This document shows, in pieces, positions 53,143-64,000 of a stretch of 64,000 nucleotides of DNA. Source of the stretch: Roseithermus sacchariphilus (GTDB taxonomy: Bacteria; Bacteroidota; Rhodothermia; Rhodothermales; MEBIC09517); contig CP030158.1 in assembly GCA_003285105.1 (NCBI GenBank), forward strand, positions 2,766,501 through 2,830,500. Reading direction: 5' to 3'. The first letter of the stretch is position 1. The number at the start of each line of letters is the position of its first letter. The notes under the pieces were generated by a model. It saw only the letters and a program-made list of their open reading frames with translations. It did no database searches and was not told where the DNA came from. The position numbers and the translations under genes were made by a program.

Positions 53143-54408
53143 TCAGGCCCCGTGCCGGCCCCAGTAGTGCAGGAGGGCCTTCGTGAAAGCCAGCGAACGC
53201 TCCAGGTTCTGCACCGTGTTCCACTCGAAGGTGCTGTGGTAGTCGTAGCCGCCGTTGAACACGTTGGGCGTGGGCAGGCCCATCTCCGAGAGCCGCGCCC
53301 CGTCGGTTCCGCCCCGGACGAGCTGCTCCGTCAGGCGGATGCCCATGGACTGCGCGGCGCCGTGGGCGAAGGTGATGACCCGCGGGTCCGCGGCCTCGAT
53401 GTACGCGCGCATGTTCTTGTACTGATCCTCGATCGTCAGGTCGATCTGCGCCTTCGGATACTTGAGGCGGAGCGCGTCGGCCAGCCGGTGCAGGAGGTCC
53501 TTGCGGCGGGCCAGCCCGTCCTCGCTGAAGTCCCGCAGGATCACCTCCACCGACGCCTCGGACGGGTCCCCGGCGGCCAGGTGGTGCGGGTGCAGGTACC
53601 CGGCGCGGCCGTCGGTCGTCTCCGGCGCCTCCGTGGGCGGTAGCGCGGCGATGAACTCGGCCAGGATGCGCACCGCATTGACCATCACGTCCCGCGCATA
53701 GCCCGGATGCACCATCACGCCCCGGACGGTCAGCACCGCCCGGGCCGCGTTGAACGTCTCGACCGAGAGGCTGTCGATGCCGCTGCCGTCGAGTGTGTAG
53801 CCCACGTCCGCCCCGAGGCGGTCCAGGTCCAGCCGGTCCACGCCCCGGCCGATCTCTTCGTCGACGGTGAAGCAGAGACGGACGGTGGGGCGCGGGGTGT
53901 CGTCGTGCAGCAGGTCGGCGGCGAGCTGGACGAGGATGGCCACGCCGGCTTTGTCGTCGCTGCCCAGCAGCGTGGTGCCGTCGCTGGTGATCAGGTCCTC
54001 GCCCACGTGATCGAGCAGGGCGGGTTGACGGGCCGGATCGAGCCGGACGTCCGGGTTGCCCGGCAGCGCGATCACCCCGCCGTCGTACCGCCGGTGGATC
54101 ACCGGCTTCACCCCTGCCCCGGATTCGTCCGGCGAGGTGTCCATGTGCGCCAGGAGGGCGACGACGGGCAGGCGGGCGGCTTCCTCCGGGGGGAGCGGCG
54201 AGGGCAGCGTGGCATAGACGTACCCGAAGTCGTCCATGGCCGCATCGGGCAGCCCGATGGCCTGCAACTCGTCCACGAGCAGCCGGCCCAGGTCTTTCTG
54301 TTTCTCGGTGGACGGGGTGGTTGGCGAGCGAGGGTCCGACTGCGTGTCGATCTGCACGTAGCGAAGGAATCGCTGAGCGACGGGAGGGAGCGAATCCGGG
54401 GCGGTCAT
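53143..54408 (-). CDS. pepT: Peptidase T (tripeptide aminopeptidase)
   Basis: PepT is a cytosolic M20-family dizinc aminopeptidase that removes the N-terminal residue from tripeptides. The 421-residue protein has RFLRYVQIDTQSDP at its start and VALLAHMDTSPD with the first zinc His near residue 86. GSDDKAGVAILV holds the bridging Asp, and CFTVDEEIGRGVDRLDLDRLGAD holds the catalytic Glu pair near residue 181. DRLGADVGYTLDG and GTDGARLSEMGLPTPNVFNGG are typical of PepT. It follows the glycosidase lipoprotein gene by 19 bases. Confidence 0.94.
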   Translation of the reverse strand: MTAPDSLPPVAQRFLRYVQIDTQSDPRSPTTPSTEKQKDLGRLLVDELQAIGLPDAAMDDFGYVYATLPSPLPPEEAARLPVVALLAHMDTSPDESGAGVKPVIHRRYDGGVIALPGNPDVRLDPARQPALLDHVGEDLITSDGTTLLGSDDKAGVAILVQLAADLLHDDTPRPTVRLCFTVDEEIGRGVDRLDLDRLGADVGYTLDGSGIDSLSVETFNAARAVLTVRGVMVHPGYARDVMVNAVRILAEFIAALPPTEAPETTDGRAGYLHPHHLAAGDPSEASVEVILRDFSEDGLARRKDLLHRLADALRLKYPKAQIDLTIEDQYKNMRAYIEAADPRVITFAHGAAQSMGIRLTEQLVRGGTDGARLSEMGLPTPNVFNGGYDYHSTFEWNTVQNLERSLAFTKALLHYWGRHGA

Positions 54409-54427
54409 CGGAAGGTCTTTGCAGAGG

Positions 54428-55366
54428 CTATTCGCAATAGGTTACCAGGGCCGACATCACCTCGCGCTGGAGGGTGTCGCCGGCGGGCCGGTTCAGTAGC
54501 GTGCCGCGCACGACGAGCGAGGAGGAGCCTCCACCGTCCAGGTTGATCGCATCCACGGCGCCGACGTCGCGCATCAGCACGGCCAGCTCGTCGAGGCGAA
54601 CGCCGCGGCTCTCCGGCTGGCGGCCATCGACGACCATCAGGATGAGGGCGCCGTCCCGGGTGCGGCCGGCCGCCGTGCGCGGGTGTGTCTTCGGAATGGA
54701 CGTGCCGAAGAACACCTCTTCGTCGTCCGTCACCCGGATCGCCCCGTCCACGAGGAGGGCGGGGCCGGCGCCGAGGGCATCCCGGACGAGCCACGGTTCG
54801 GCCGTGGCGGAGAGCGCGGCGGGCGCGTCCGGGCGGTTCGGCACCGGCTCGGACCAGCGCAGGATGGCACCGTCCTGCGCGGCGGCCCATCCCATCTCGA
54901 TGGTGCCGTCCTCTCGGAAGCCGATGGCGGCCCGGACGGCCTCGAACGTCAGCGAATCACGCTGGAAGGTGGTCGAGGGAGTGGCCAGGACGGCCCGGTC
55001 GTGGACGAGGAGGCCGACGTGCTCGGCCGGGGTGCGCTTCATCGTGAAATAGCCGCCGTTGGCCACCACACACACGCCCGGGTCCCGGGCAAAGCTCGAT
55101 GCAGACTCCCGGCGATCCTCCTCATCGGACACCACGACGCGCGTCGTGATGGCCGGGTCGGGTTCGTCGATGCGGACGTACCAGGCCCGCAGGGGAAGCG
55201 AGTCGTTGCGGCCGGCATAGACCCGGATGCCGTCCGGCAGAAGCGCCTGGAGCGAGTCGATGGGCTGCCAGTGCATGGGCAGCGGGGTCGCGGGAGGGGG
55301 TGGGGTACAACCGACGAGCAGGCTCAGCAGCAGGGCCGGAACGACGAAGCGCCAGATACGGAGCAT
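54428..55366 (-). CDS. Phosphodiester glycosidase-type (NAGPA/DUF2233) lipoprotein
   Basis: Proteins with this domain resemble the uncovering enzyme that removes N-acetylglucosamine from phosphodiesters; bacterial members are thought to act on cell-wall or surface phosphoglycans. The 312-residue protein starts at 55366 (MLRIWRFVV), with a lipoprotein signal ending LLVGC (Cys20). The in-frame start at 55456 lacks a signal. The conserved VVANGGYFTMKRTPAEHVGLLV near residue 118 and the C-terminal AVDAINLDGGGSSSLVVRG near residue 274 are the family's signature. It heads a minus-strand run with pepT and a small membrane protein. Confidence 0.85.
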   Translation of the reverse strand: MLRIWRFVVPALLLSLLVGCTPPPPATPLPMHWQPIDSLQALLPDGIRVYAGRNDSLPLRAWYVRIDEPDPAITTRVVVSDEEDRRESASSFARDPGVCVVANGGYFTMKRTPAEHVGLLVHDRAVLATPSTTFQRDSLTFEAVRAAIGFREDGTIEMGWAAAQDGAILRWSEPVPNRPDAPAALSATAEPWLVRDALGAGPALLVDGAIRVTDDEEVFFGTSIPKTHPRTAAGRTRDGALILMVVDGRQPESRGVRLDELAVLMRDVGAVDAINLDGGGSSSLVVRGTLLNRPAGDTLQREVMSALVTYCE

Positions 55367-55543
55367 GAGCAGAGAGGGTGGAGGATGTGCGATACCGGAC
55401 GCGGTGCCGTGGATGATAGGCGATGCGACACGCAACGGCATCCCCTCCACCCGCATCGCGCACGGGCGGTTCCGCAGGCCGTGGTGAAACCCTACCCGCC
55501 GGAATACGTAGCGCCACCCCCACCGAGGTATCCGAGGAGCACC

Positions 55544-56449
55544 ATGACCCGACTCGCACGTGTTTCGTATGCCCTGGCGGCCCTGCTGCTAGCCGTCGCG
55601 GCCGCGCCGGTCACACCGGCCCGGGCCGCCTTCCCCGACATCCGGGACATCGTCAAAGAATCCTTCGACGTGCGTCCGGGCGGGGTGCTGCGGGTCGATA
55701 TGGACCACGGCAACCTGGAGATCGAAGCCGGCCGCGGCCGCACGGTGCAGGTCGAGGTCGAGCGGATCGTGCGGGCCGGCTCACGAGAGGAGGCCGAGGA
55801 GGTCCTCCGCCGGCACGACCTCGACCTCTCGGCCGACACCGACGACGTGCAGATCCGCTCGCGATACCACGAGCCTTCCCGCTTCTGGGGCGAGCGAAAC
55901 CGCCTCAAGGTGACGATCCGGGTGCGGGTCCCCATCGAGTACCACGTCGAGTTCGCCACCGGCATGGGCAACGTCTGGATCGCCGACCTCGAAGGGCGGA
56001 TCGAAGGCAAGACCGGCGCGGGCAACATCGAGATCGAAGCCATCCGCGGCGAGGTCGAGCTGCGGTCGGGGTCGGGGAACATCACCGTCGAAGCCGTGGA
56101 CGGGTTCGTGGAGGCGGCCACCGGGGCCGGTAACATCGCCGTCCGCGGGGTGTGCGGGGCGATGGAGCTGAACACCGGCGCCGGCAACGTCGAGGCCGAC
56201 CTCACCTGCCAGCCCGAAGACGACTCGGTCTTTACCTCCGGGGCCGGCAACGTGACCGTGTACGTGGATACCGAGATCCGCTGCAACGTCGATGCCGTGG
56301 CGGGGATGGGCACGGCGCGCACGGACTTCCCGCTCCGGGTGGAAGGCCGCTGGATGAAGAAGTCCTTCGAGGGCCGCATCAACGGTGGCGGGCCGGAGCT
56401 GCGGCTGCGGGCCGGCGTCGGCAACGTGACGCTGTTGCGCCGACCGTAA
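55544..56449 (+). CDS. Exported DUF4097-type beta-repeat protein
   Basis: The 301-residue protein has a signal peptide (MTRLARVSYALAALLLAVAAA, cleavage after ARA near residue 28). The body is a series of short repeats centred on TGAGN or SGSGN followed by alternating hydrophobic residues. Examples are KTGAGNIEIEAIRG, RSGSGNITVEAVDG, ATGAGNIAVRGV, NTGAGNVEADL, TSGAGNVTVYV and VGNVTLL, each about 17-24 residues apart. This matches the DUF4097 family of putative adhesin-like right-handed beta-solenoids. Function is unknown; a surface or periplasmic binding role is plausible. It is divergent from the glycosidase gene and is followed 104 bases later by tetR. Confidence 0.82.
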   Translation: MTRLARVSYALAALLLAVAAAPVTPARAAFPDIRDIVKESFDVRPGGVLRVDMDHGNLEIEAGRGRTVQVEVERIVRAGSREEAEEVLRRHDLDLSADTDDVQIRSRYHEPSRFWGERNRLKVTIRVRVPIEYHVEFATGMGNVWIADLEGRIEGKTGAGNIEIEAIRGEVELRSGSGNITVEAVDGFVEAATGAGNIAVRGVCGAMELNTGAGNVEADLTCQPEDDSVFTSGAGNVTVYVDTEIRCNVDAVAGMGTARTDFPLRVEGRWMKKSFEGRINGGGPELRLRAGVGNVTLLRRP

Positions 56450-56478
56450 CCGGCCGTCGTCTTTTCCTTCACCATCTC

Positions 56479-56518
56479 TTGACAGGCCGCCCCCTGCATC
56501 GTAGCTTAACAGTGTTAA
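56479..56518 (+). promoter_or_regulatory. tetR promoter with overlapping palindromic operator
   Basis: TTGACA (56479-56484) and TAGCTT (56502-56507) are 17 bases apart. A perfect 13-base palindrome, TTAACAGTGTTAA (56506-56518), begins inside the -10 box and covers the predicted start site. This is the layout expected of an autorepressed TetR gene whose start codon lies 36 bases further on. Confidence 0.65.
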
Positions 56519-56553
56519 CCTCTCGTGGGTAGCCTGGAGCGGCAGGAGCCGGC

Positions 56554-57252
56554 ATGGAACGATCGCGGACATCGGAGGCGGACCTTCGGCGTGCCATCCT
56601 GGACACGGCGCGTCACCTGCTCGTGCGGGAGGGATACAAGAGCCTGACGATGCGCCGCATCGCGCGGGCGATCGGCTACAGCGCCACCGCCATCTACCTG
56701 CACTTTGACAACAAGGACGCGCTGTTCCACGCCCTGATCGAGGAAGGCATGGAGCGGCTGTATGCGGCGTTCCGGGAGGCCGTGGCCCGCCATCCCGACG
56801 ACCCCGTGCAGCGCCTCCAGGCGCTGTGCCGGGCCTACGTGGCGTTCGGGCTCGACCAGGCGGAGTATTACGAGATCATGTTCATGGCGCACCCGGAGCA
56901 CATGGAGCGATACCCCGCCGAAAAGTACCGCCGAGCCCGGCGCAACCTGGACCTCCTGGCCGAGACGCTGGCCGACGGACACGCCCGCGGGATGCTCGAT
57001 GCGCCGGAGCCGCGCGTCGGGGCCAGCATCGTCTGGTCCTCGCTCCACGGGGCGGTGTCGCTGCTCCTGGCCCACCGGGTCGACGTGCGGATCGCGCCGG
57101 AGGTGTTCATCCACGCGGCCATCGCGCACACCATCCACGGCTTCCTGCCGGTCCGCGAAGCCCCGGGCATCCCGCCGGACATCCCGCCGGCCCTTCCGTT
57201 TGCCGATGGGGCCTGGAAGCGCTTTTTTGGAGGAGACGGAGAGGCTGCTTGA
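56554..57252 (+). CDS. TetR/AcrR family transcriptional regulator, probable beta-oxidation repressor
   Basis: The 232-residue protein has an N-terminal TetR DNA-binding domain (about 8-57: DLRRAILDTARHLLVREGYKSLTMRRIARAIGYSATAIYLHF). The helical ligand domain includes YYEIMFMAHPEHMERYP and matches the WHG-type C-terminal region of many such regulators. It begins a plus-strand run of fatty-acid degradation genes, in the place occupied by FadR-type TetR repressors elsewhere, so a long-chain acyl-CoA may be its ligand. A palindrome over its own promoter suggests autoregulation. The ligand and the targets are inferred from context only. Confidence 0.83.
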   Translation: MERSRTSEADLRRAILDTARHLLVREGYKSLTMRRIARAIGYSATAIYLHFDNKDALFHALIEEGMERLYAAFREAVARHPDDPVQRLQALCRAYVAFGLDQAEYYEIMFMAHPEHMERYPAEKYRRARRNLDLLAETLADGHARGMLDAPEPRVGASIVWSSLHGAVSLLLAHRVDVRIAPEVFIHAAIAHTIHGFLPVREAPGIPPDIPPALPFADGAWKRFFGGDGEAA

Positions 57253-57313
57253 ACGATGATCGAGGCGGAGTGCCGGGCCGCGTCGCCCGTGCCTTCGTGT
57301 ATACCCACCGCAC

Positions 57314-59224
57314 ATGACCATCGCCATGGCTCGTCGCATCTACACCGCCCCGCCCGATAGCGGGCAGGTCGTGTTGGGGAAGACCCTGCCGGACCTGCTC
57401 TATGAAGCCTGCGAGCGGTATGCCGACACGCAGACCTTCTACGAGCTACGAGGCGACGGGTGGATTCCCGTCTCGCTGGCGTCGTTTCGGGAGCAGGCGG
57501 AAGACCTTGCGCTCGGACTGCGGGGGTTGCCGCTGGAGCGGGGCGATCGCGTCGCGATGTTCATGGAGAGCGACGTGCCGTTCTGCATCGTCGACATGGC
57601 CTGCCTGCTCGGCGGCCTGATCGACGTCCCCATCTACCTGACGCACGCCGCGGAGGCGCTACAGTACGTCATCGCCCACGCCGAGGCCCGGGCGCTGGTC
57701 GTCTCGAACCTCACTCTGCTGGCGCAGATCGCCCCGGTGCTGCGGGATACGCCGACCGTCGAGACGGTCATCGTCGGCGAGCTCGAGCCCGGGGGCCGCG
57801 TGCCGGTGCTGCCCGAGCACGTCCGGCTGGCGACGCTCCGGGAGATGCAGGCCGAAGGGCGGGGCGTGCGGGCCGCCGACCCGGGGCGCCTGGCTTCGCT
57901 ACGTGCTCAGATTCACCCGCACGACGTTGCCACCATCATCTACACGAGCGGTACGACGGGAACGCCCAAGGGCGTCGTGCTCACGCACGAAAACATCTCG
58001 TTCAACGCGCTGACCTCGTTCAGCGGTCTGGCGGGCTACACGGATGGGGAGGAGGTGGGGGCTTCCTTCCTGCCCCTGACGCACATCTTCGCCCGCACGC
58101 TGCAATACGGGTACCTGGCCACCGGGTCGACCGTCTACTTCACCCGCCCGGATCGGCTGTCGAAAGACCTGCAGCGCATTCGCCCGACCTTCTTCGCCAC
58201 GGTGCCGCGGGTGATCGAGAAGGTCTACGGGCGGATCCTGGAACGGGCCACGACCCTGAAGGGGGCGCAGAAGCAGATCCTGAACTGGGCCATCGCTCTG
58301 GCCCGGCGCTACGAGCTGGGCCGCGAGCCGAAGGGCTTCTACAAGGCGCAACTCGCCCTGGCCGACCGGCTCGTCTACGTCAAGTGGCGAGAGGCGCTGG
58401 GCGGGCGCATCAAGTACATCATCTCCGGGGGGGCCGCCCTCAGCGGGGATCTCGCCAACTTCTTCGCCGCCGCCGGCATCCCGATCCTGCAGGGCTATGG
58501 CCTGACCGAGACGAGCCCGGTCATCACCTACAACCGTCCCTACCTCAACCGCGCCGGCACGGTCGGGGTGCCGCTGCCCGGCGTGGAGGTGATGATCGCC
58601 GACGACGGGGAGATCCTCACACGCGGGCCGCATGTGATGAAAGGCTACTTCCGCGACGAGGAACGCACGCGGGAGGTGATCGACGACGAGGGCTGGTTCC
58701 ACACGGGCGACATCGGAGAGTTCACCGACGAGGGCTTCCTCCGCATCACCGACCGCAAGAAGGATATGTTCAAGCTCTCCACGGGCAAATACGTCGTCCC
58801 GCAGCCCCTGGAGAACCGCCTCGTCACCGAGCCGCTGGTCGAGCAGGCGGTGGTGGTGGGCAGCGGCTACAAGTTCTGTACGGCGATCATCTTCCCCGAG
58901 GAAGACGCGCTGCGAACGTTTGCGGCGTCGCGGGGGCTCGATCCCGCCATGCCGCTGGAGCAGCTCGTGCGTGAGCCGGTGGTGCTGGCTCGCTACCAGG
59001 AGCTGGTGGACAGGGCCAACGAGGGCATGGATCACTGGATGCAGATCAAACGCTTTGCGCTGGTGCCGGCCCACCTGACCGTGGAGAACGGGATGCTCAC
59101 GCCCACGCTCAAGGTGCGGCGCTCCCGCGTGCGCGAGGCCTTCGCCGACGTGATCCGTTCACTCTACGACGGCGAGGCCCCCGAGCCCCGGACGGCGGAA
59201 CCGCTGGCCGCCGGGGCCTCCTGA
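57314..59224 (+). CDS. fadD: Long-chain acyl-CoA synthetase (AMP-dependent)
   Basis: This enzyme activates long-chain fatty acids to acyl-CoA via an acyl-AMP intermediate, feeding beta-oxidation. The 636-residue protein has the AMP-binding P-loop [19 protein letters not shown] near residue 210, the [10 protein letters not shown] motif near 396, and the A8 region [37 protein letters not shown] near 456-492. The C-terminal hinge and conserved Lys region follow with [12 protein letters not shown]. The length and the [12 protein letters not shown] segment suit FACS-type ligases. A second Met at 57326 could also be the start. It follows tetR by 61 bases. Confidence 0.92.
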   Translation: MTIAMARRIYTAPPDSGQVVLGKTLPDLLYEACERYADTQTFYELRGDGWIPVSLASFREQAEDLALGLRGLPLERGDRVAMFMESDVPFCIVDMACLLGGLIDVPIYLTHAAEALQYVIAHAEARALVVSNLTLLAQIAPVLRDTPTVETVIVGELEPGGRVPVLPEHVRLATLREMQAEGRGVRAADPGRLASLRAQIHPHDVATIIYTSGTTGTPKGVVLTHENISFNALTSFSGLAGYTDGEEVGASFLPLTHIFARTLQYGYLATGSTVYFTRPDRLSKDLQRIRPTFFATVPRVIEKVYGRILERATTLKGAQKQILNWAIALARRYELGREPKGFYKAQLALADRLVYVKWREALGGRIKYIISGGAALSGDLANFFAAAGIPILQGYGLTETSPVITYNRPYLNRAGTVGVPLPGVEVMIADDGEILTRGPHVMKGYFRDEERTREVIDDEGWFHTGDIGEFTDEGFLRITDRKKDMFKLSTGKYVVPQPLENRLVTEPLVEQAVVVGSGYKFCTAIIFPEEDALRTFAASRGLDPAMPLEQLVREPVVLARYQELVDRANEGMDHWMQIKRFALVPAHLTVENGMLTPTLKVRRSRVREAFADVIRSLYDGEAPEPRTAEPLAAGAS

Positions 59225-59277
59225 CGCGGGGACGCTCGGCCCCCGCGGCCATCAACCCGATACGACGACTTCTTCCC

Positions 59278-60645
59278 ATGCCCATGGATTTCAATCAGAT
59301 GGGCCGGCTCCTGAAGCTGGCCGAAACGGTCGACCTCGACCAGGTCATGCACCTGGCCGAGAAAGTGGATCTGGCCGAGGTGATCCAGGCCATTGCCGGG
59401 CTGGATCAGGCGACGCTGGACGCCATGGTGAAGATGCTGAAGCGGCAGGCCAACGGGCAGTCCCACCCCCCGCCTCCCGTCGACGGCGACTTCTACCGCA
59501 TCGCCGATCTGCTGACCGACGAGCAGCGGGCGGTGCAGCAGCGCGTCCGGCGATTCATGGAAACCGAGGTGCAGCCCATCATCAACGAGTACTGGCAGCG
59601 CGACGAATTCCCGAAACGACTCCTGCCCGCCTTCCGCGAGCTGGATCTGATCCGGGCCATCTTCAACGACGACGGCTCCCGCAAACCCGGGGCGTCGCTG
59701 ACCGAGGGCATCGCCACCATGGAGATGGCCCGCGTGGACGTGTCGACGGCGACGTTCTTCGGCGTGCATGCCGGGCTGGCCATCTGGTCCATCCTGCTCG
59801 GCGGGTCCGACGCGCAGGTGCGGGCCTGGCTGCCGAAGCTGCTCGACATGGAGGTGATCGGGGCGTTCGGGCTGACCGAGCCGGAGGTGGGCTCGGCGGT
59901 GGCGGGGGGGCTGACCACCACCTGCCGCCGGGACGGGGACGCCTGGGTCCTCAACGGCGAGAAAAAGTGGATCGGCAACGCCACGTTCGCGGACGTGATC
60001 GTCATCTGGGCGCGGGAGGAGGCATCCGGCGCGGTGCGCGGCTTCCTGGTGCGCCCGGACAACCCGGGCTACCACGTCGAAAAGATCCAGGGCAAGATCG
60101 CGTTGCGGGCCGTCGAGAACGGCCACATCACGCTGACCGACTGCCGCGTGCCGGAGGCGGACCGCCTGCAGAAGGTGGACACCTGGCGCACGGTGGCCGA
60201 CGTGTTGCGGGCCACGCGGGCAGGGGTAGCCTGGCAGGGCGTCGGCTGTGCGATGGGCGCCTACGAGCACTCGCTGCGCTATGCCCGCGAGCGCAGGCAG
60301 TTCGGGCGGCCCATCGGGCGCTTCCAGCTCATCCAGGACAAGCTCGTCTTCATGCTGGGCAACGTGACGGCCATGCAGACCCTCTGCGTCCGCCTGGCGC
60401 AGTTGCAGGATGCCGGCCTGATGCGGGACGAGCATGCCTCGCTGGCCAAGGTCTTCACGGCGGCGCGCTGCCGGGACACGGTGGCCCTCGCCCGGGACCT
60501 CCACGGCGGCAACGGCATCCTGCTGGATCACCACGTGGCCCGGCACTTCTGCGACACCGAAGCCATCTACAGCTACGAAGGCACCAACGAAATCAACTCG
60601 CTCGTCGTGGGCCGGGCCATTACCGGGGAGAGCGCCTTCGTCTGA
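59278..60645 (+). CDS. Acyl-CoA dehydrogenase with N-terminal helical extension
   Basis: This FAD enzyme introduces the 2,3-double bond into acyl-CoA. The 455-residue protein has a normal acyl-CoA dehydrogenase core from about residue 75 ([20 protein letters not shown]). [16 protein letters not shown] is the FAD/substrate loop near 196, and [25 protein letters not shown] near 337. The putative catalytic Glu is in [19 protein letters not shown] near 435, as in the glutaryl-CoA dehydrogenase subgroup. About 70 extra N-terminal residues form an amphipathic helix repeat ([22 protein letters not shown]). Substrate length cannot be told; the glutaryl-CoA subgroup resemblance is a caution. Confidence 0.88.
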   Translation: MPMDFNQMGRLLKLAETVDLDQVMHLAEKVDLAEVIQAIAGLDQATLDAMVKMLKRQANGQSHPPPPVDGDFYRIADLLTDEQRAVQQRVRRFMETEVQPIINEYWQRDEFPKRLLPAFRELDLIRAIFNDDGSRKPGASLTEGIATMEMARVDVSTATFFGVHAGLAIWSILLGGSDAQVRAWLPKLLDMEVIGAFGLTEPEVGSAVAGGLTTTCRRDGDAWVLNGEKKWIGNATFADVIVIWAREEASGAVRGFLVRPDNPGYHVEKIQGKIALRAVENGHITLTDCRVPEADRLQKVDTWRTVADVLRATRAGVAWQGVGCAMGAYEHSLRYARERRQFGRPIGRFQLIQDKLVFMLGNVTAMQTLCVRLAQLQDAGLMRDEHASLAKVFTAARCRDTVALARDLHGGNGILLDHHVARHFCDTEAIYSYEGTNEINSLVVGRAITGESAFV

Positions 60646-60716
60646 CCGCCCCGGCTACGGCGGGCCGGCCCGCCCCCTGCACGCCATCCTTCGAGATCTC
60701 AGACCCTTCACATCCC

Positions 60717-63128
<2,412 letters not shown>

Positions 63129-63183
63129 CGGTCGGCCGGTAGCCGGCCGCCGTCCACATCCATCCTTGAGAGAGCATTCCGTC

Positions 63184-64000
63184 ATGCAAGCAACCAATGC
63201 CTATATCGTAAGCAGCGTCCGTACCGCCGTCGGCAAGGCGAAGCGCGGGACGCTGCGGGCCGTCCGGCCCGAGGAGATGGGCGCCGTGGCCGTCCGCGGT
63301 GCCCTGGCCCGCGTCGACGGGCTCGCCCCCGAGCAGGTCGACGACGTCATCATGGGCTGTGCCTTTCCCGAAGGCCCGCAGGGGATGAACGTGGGCCGCA
63401 TCATCGCCCAGAAAGCCGGGCTGCCGGACACCGTCCCGGGCGCCACGGTCAACCGCTTTTGCTCGTCCGGGCTGCAGACCATCGCCATGGCGACGCAGGC
63501 CATCATGGCCGGCCATGCCGAGGTGATCGTGGCCGGGGGCACCGAGTCGATGAGCCTCGTGCCCATGTCCGGCTTCTACTTCCAGCCGGATCCGGGGCTG
63601 GTGGAGGAGGACATCGACGTGTACGTGTCGATGGGGATCACGGCGGAGAACCTGGCCGAGAAGTACGGCATCACGCGGGACGAGGCCGACCGCTTCGCGC
63701 TGCAATCGCACCAGCGCGCCATCGACGCCATCGACAGCGGCCGCTTCGAGGAGGAGATCGTGCCGCTGCCCGTGCACGAGGTCGTCTATGCGGACGGGGC
63801 GGCGCAGCCGTGGGAGACGACGTTCACGGTCGACGAAGGCCCGCGCCGGGATACGAGCCTGGAGGCGCTGGCCAGCCTGCGGCCGGTCTTCAAGCAGGGC
63901 GGCACGGTGACGGCCGGCAACGCCTCGCAGACCTCCGACGGGGCGGCGGCGACGGTGGTGATGAGCGAACGCATGGTCCACGAACTGGGCATCGAGCCGC
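63184..64000 (+). CDS. fadA: Acetyl-CoA acyltransferase (thiolase), partial
   Basis: Thiolase cleaves 3-ketoacyl-CoA to acetyl-CoA and a shortened acyl-CoA, the last step of beta-oxidation. The first 272 codons are visible before the window ends. The reactive Cys93 is in VNRFCSSGLQTIAMATQAI, preceded by SSVRTAVGKAKRGTL, and AGGTESMSLVP follows near residue 117. KQGGTVTAGNASQTSDGAAATVVMS near 238 is the substrate loop with the conserved Asn; the C-terminal His and second Cys lie beyond the window. The ATG at 63184 gives the standard start. The order fadN-fadA matches other Gram-positive and Bacteroidota operons. Confidence 0.95.
   Translation, partial: MQATNAYIVSSVRTAVGKAKRGTLRAVRPEEMGAVAVRGALARVDGLAPEQVDDVIMGCAFPEGPQGMNVGRIIAQKAGLPDTVPGATVNRFCSSGLQTIAMATQAIMAGHAEVIVAGGTESMSLVPMSGFYFQPDPGLVEEDIDVYVSMGITAENLAEKYGITRDEADRFALQSHQRAIDAIDSGRFEEEIVPLPVHEVVYADGAAQPWETTFTVDEGPRRDTSLEALASLRPVFKQGGTVTAGNASQTSDGAAATVVMSERMVHELGIEP

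Overview
Organism. The window is a high-G+C bacterial chromosome segment with no mobile elements and no CRISPR array. It most likely comes from the Rhodothermota (Rhodothermales and relatives, at the edge of the Bacteroidota). The basis is Bacteroidota-type families (DUF4293, DUF4296, DUF4837), the sizes of RpoB and RpoC, an ExbB/ExbD/ExbD set, a DUF5916 outer-membrane protein, frequent absence of Shine-Dalgarno sequences, and several promoter candidates resembling the Bacteroidota TTTG/TAnnTTTG type. This placement is inference; no 16S gene is present. Layout, left to right. 1-85 is the start of a PolX-type DNA polymerase gene. 433-2127 is a carboxy-terminal protease. 2484-4773 is an energy-transduction operon (ExbB, a small membrane protein, two ExbD proteins) closed by a terminator. 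4976-7426 holds NAD-isocitrate dehydrogenase, DUF4293 and an EamA permease. 7438-10529 holds a glycosyltransferase and RecQ, divergent. 10554-22187 (minus strand) is the biosynthetic core: trpL leader peptide, trpE, an unknown gene, trpS, trpG, trpD, trpC, trpF, trpB, trpA, a DUF4837 lipoprotein, hisG and a DUF4296 lipoprotein. 22215-25710 holds MscS, a methyltransferase and a VKOR/DsbA pair. 25885-28918 is transketolase and a CobW GTPase. 28932-30738 is a PAS protein divergent from a cobalamin-binding-type protein. 30917-33995 is queA-ispD-ispF-dedA. 34033-48035 is the translation/transcription block: tRNA-Thr, -Tyr, -Gly, -Thr, tuf, tRNA-Trp, secE, nusG, rplK, rplA, rplJ, rplL, rpoB, rpoC. 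48150-55366 holds DUF5916, MFS, FKBP, PepT and a phosphodiester-glycosidase lipoprotein. 55544-64000 holds a DUF4097 protein, a TetR regulator and a fatty-acid beta-oxidation operon (acyl-CoA ligase, acyl-CoA dehydrogenase, FadN-type bifunctional enzyme, thiolase) running off the window. Working together. The strongest regulatory finding is a complete ribosome-mediated attenuator in front of trpE: a 25-codon leader ORF with three consecutive Trp codons, mutually exclusive 1:2, 2:3 and 3:4 pairings, and a terminator with a U-run. The trp cluster also carries trpS, so Trp synthesis and Trp-tRNA charging sit together, but a strong terminator directly after trpE complicates the idea of a single transcript. 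At the other end, a TetR gene whose promoter carries a 13-bp palindrome precedes the beta-oxidation genes and probably controls itself and perhaps them. I found no wholly new multigene system. The best leads beyond the attenuator are the unknown gene in the trp cluster, a structured region before the cobalamin-binding-type gene, tandem repeats before the PAS gene, and a heptad-repeat hairpin between rpoB and rpoC.
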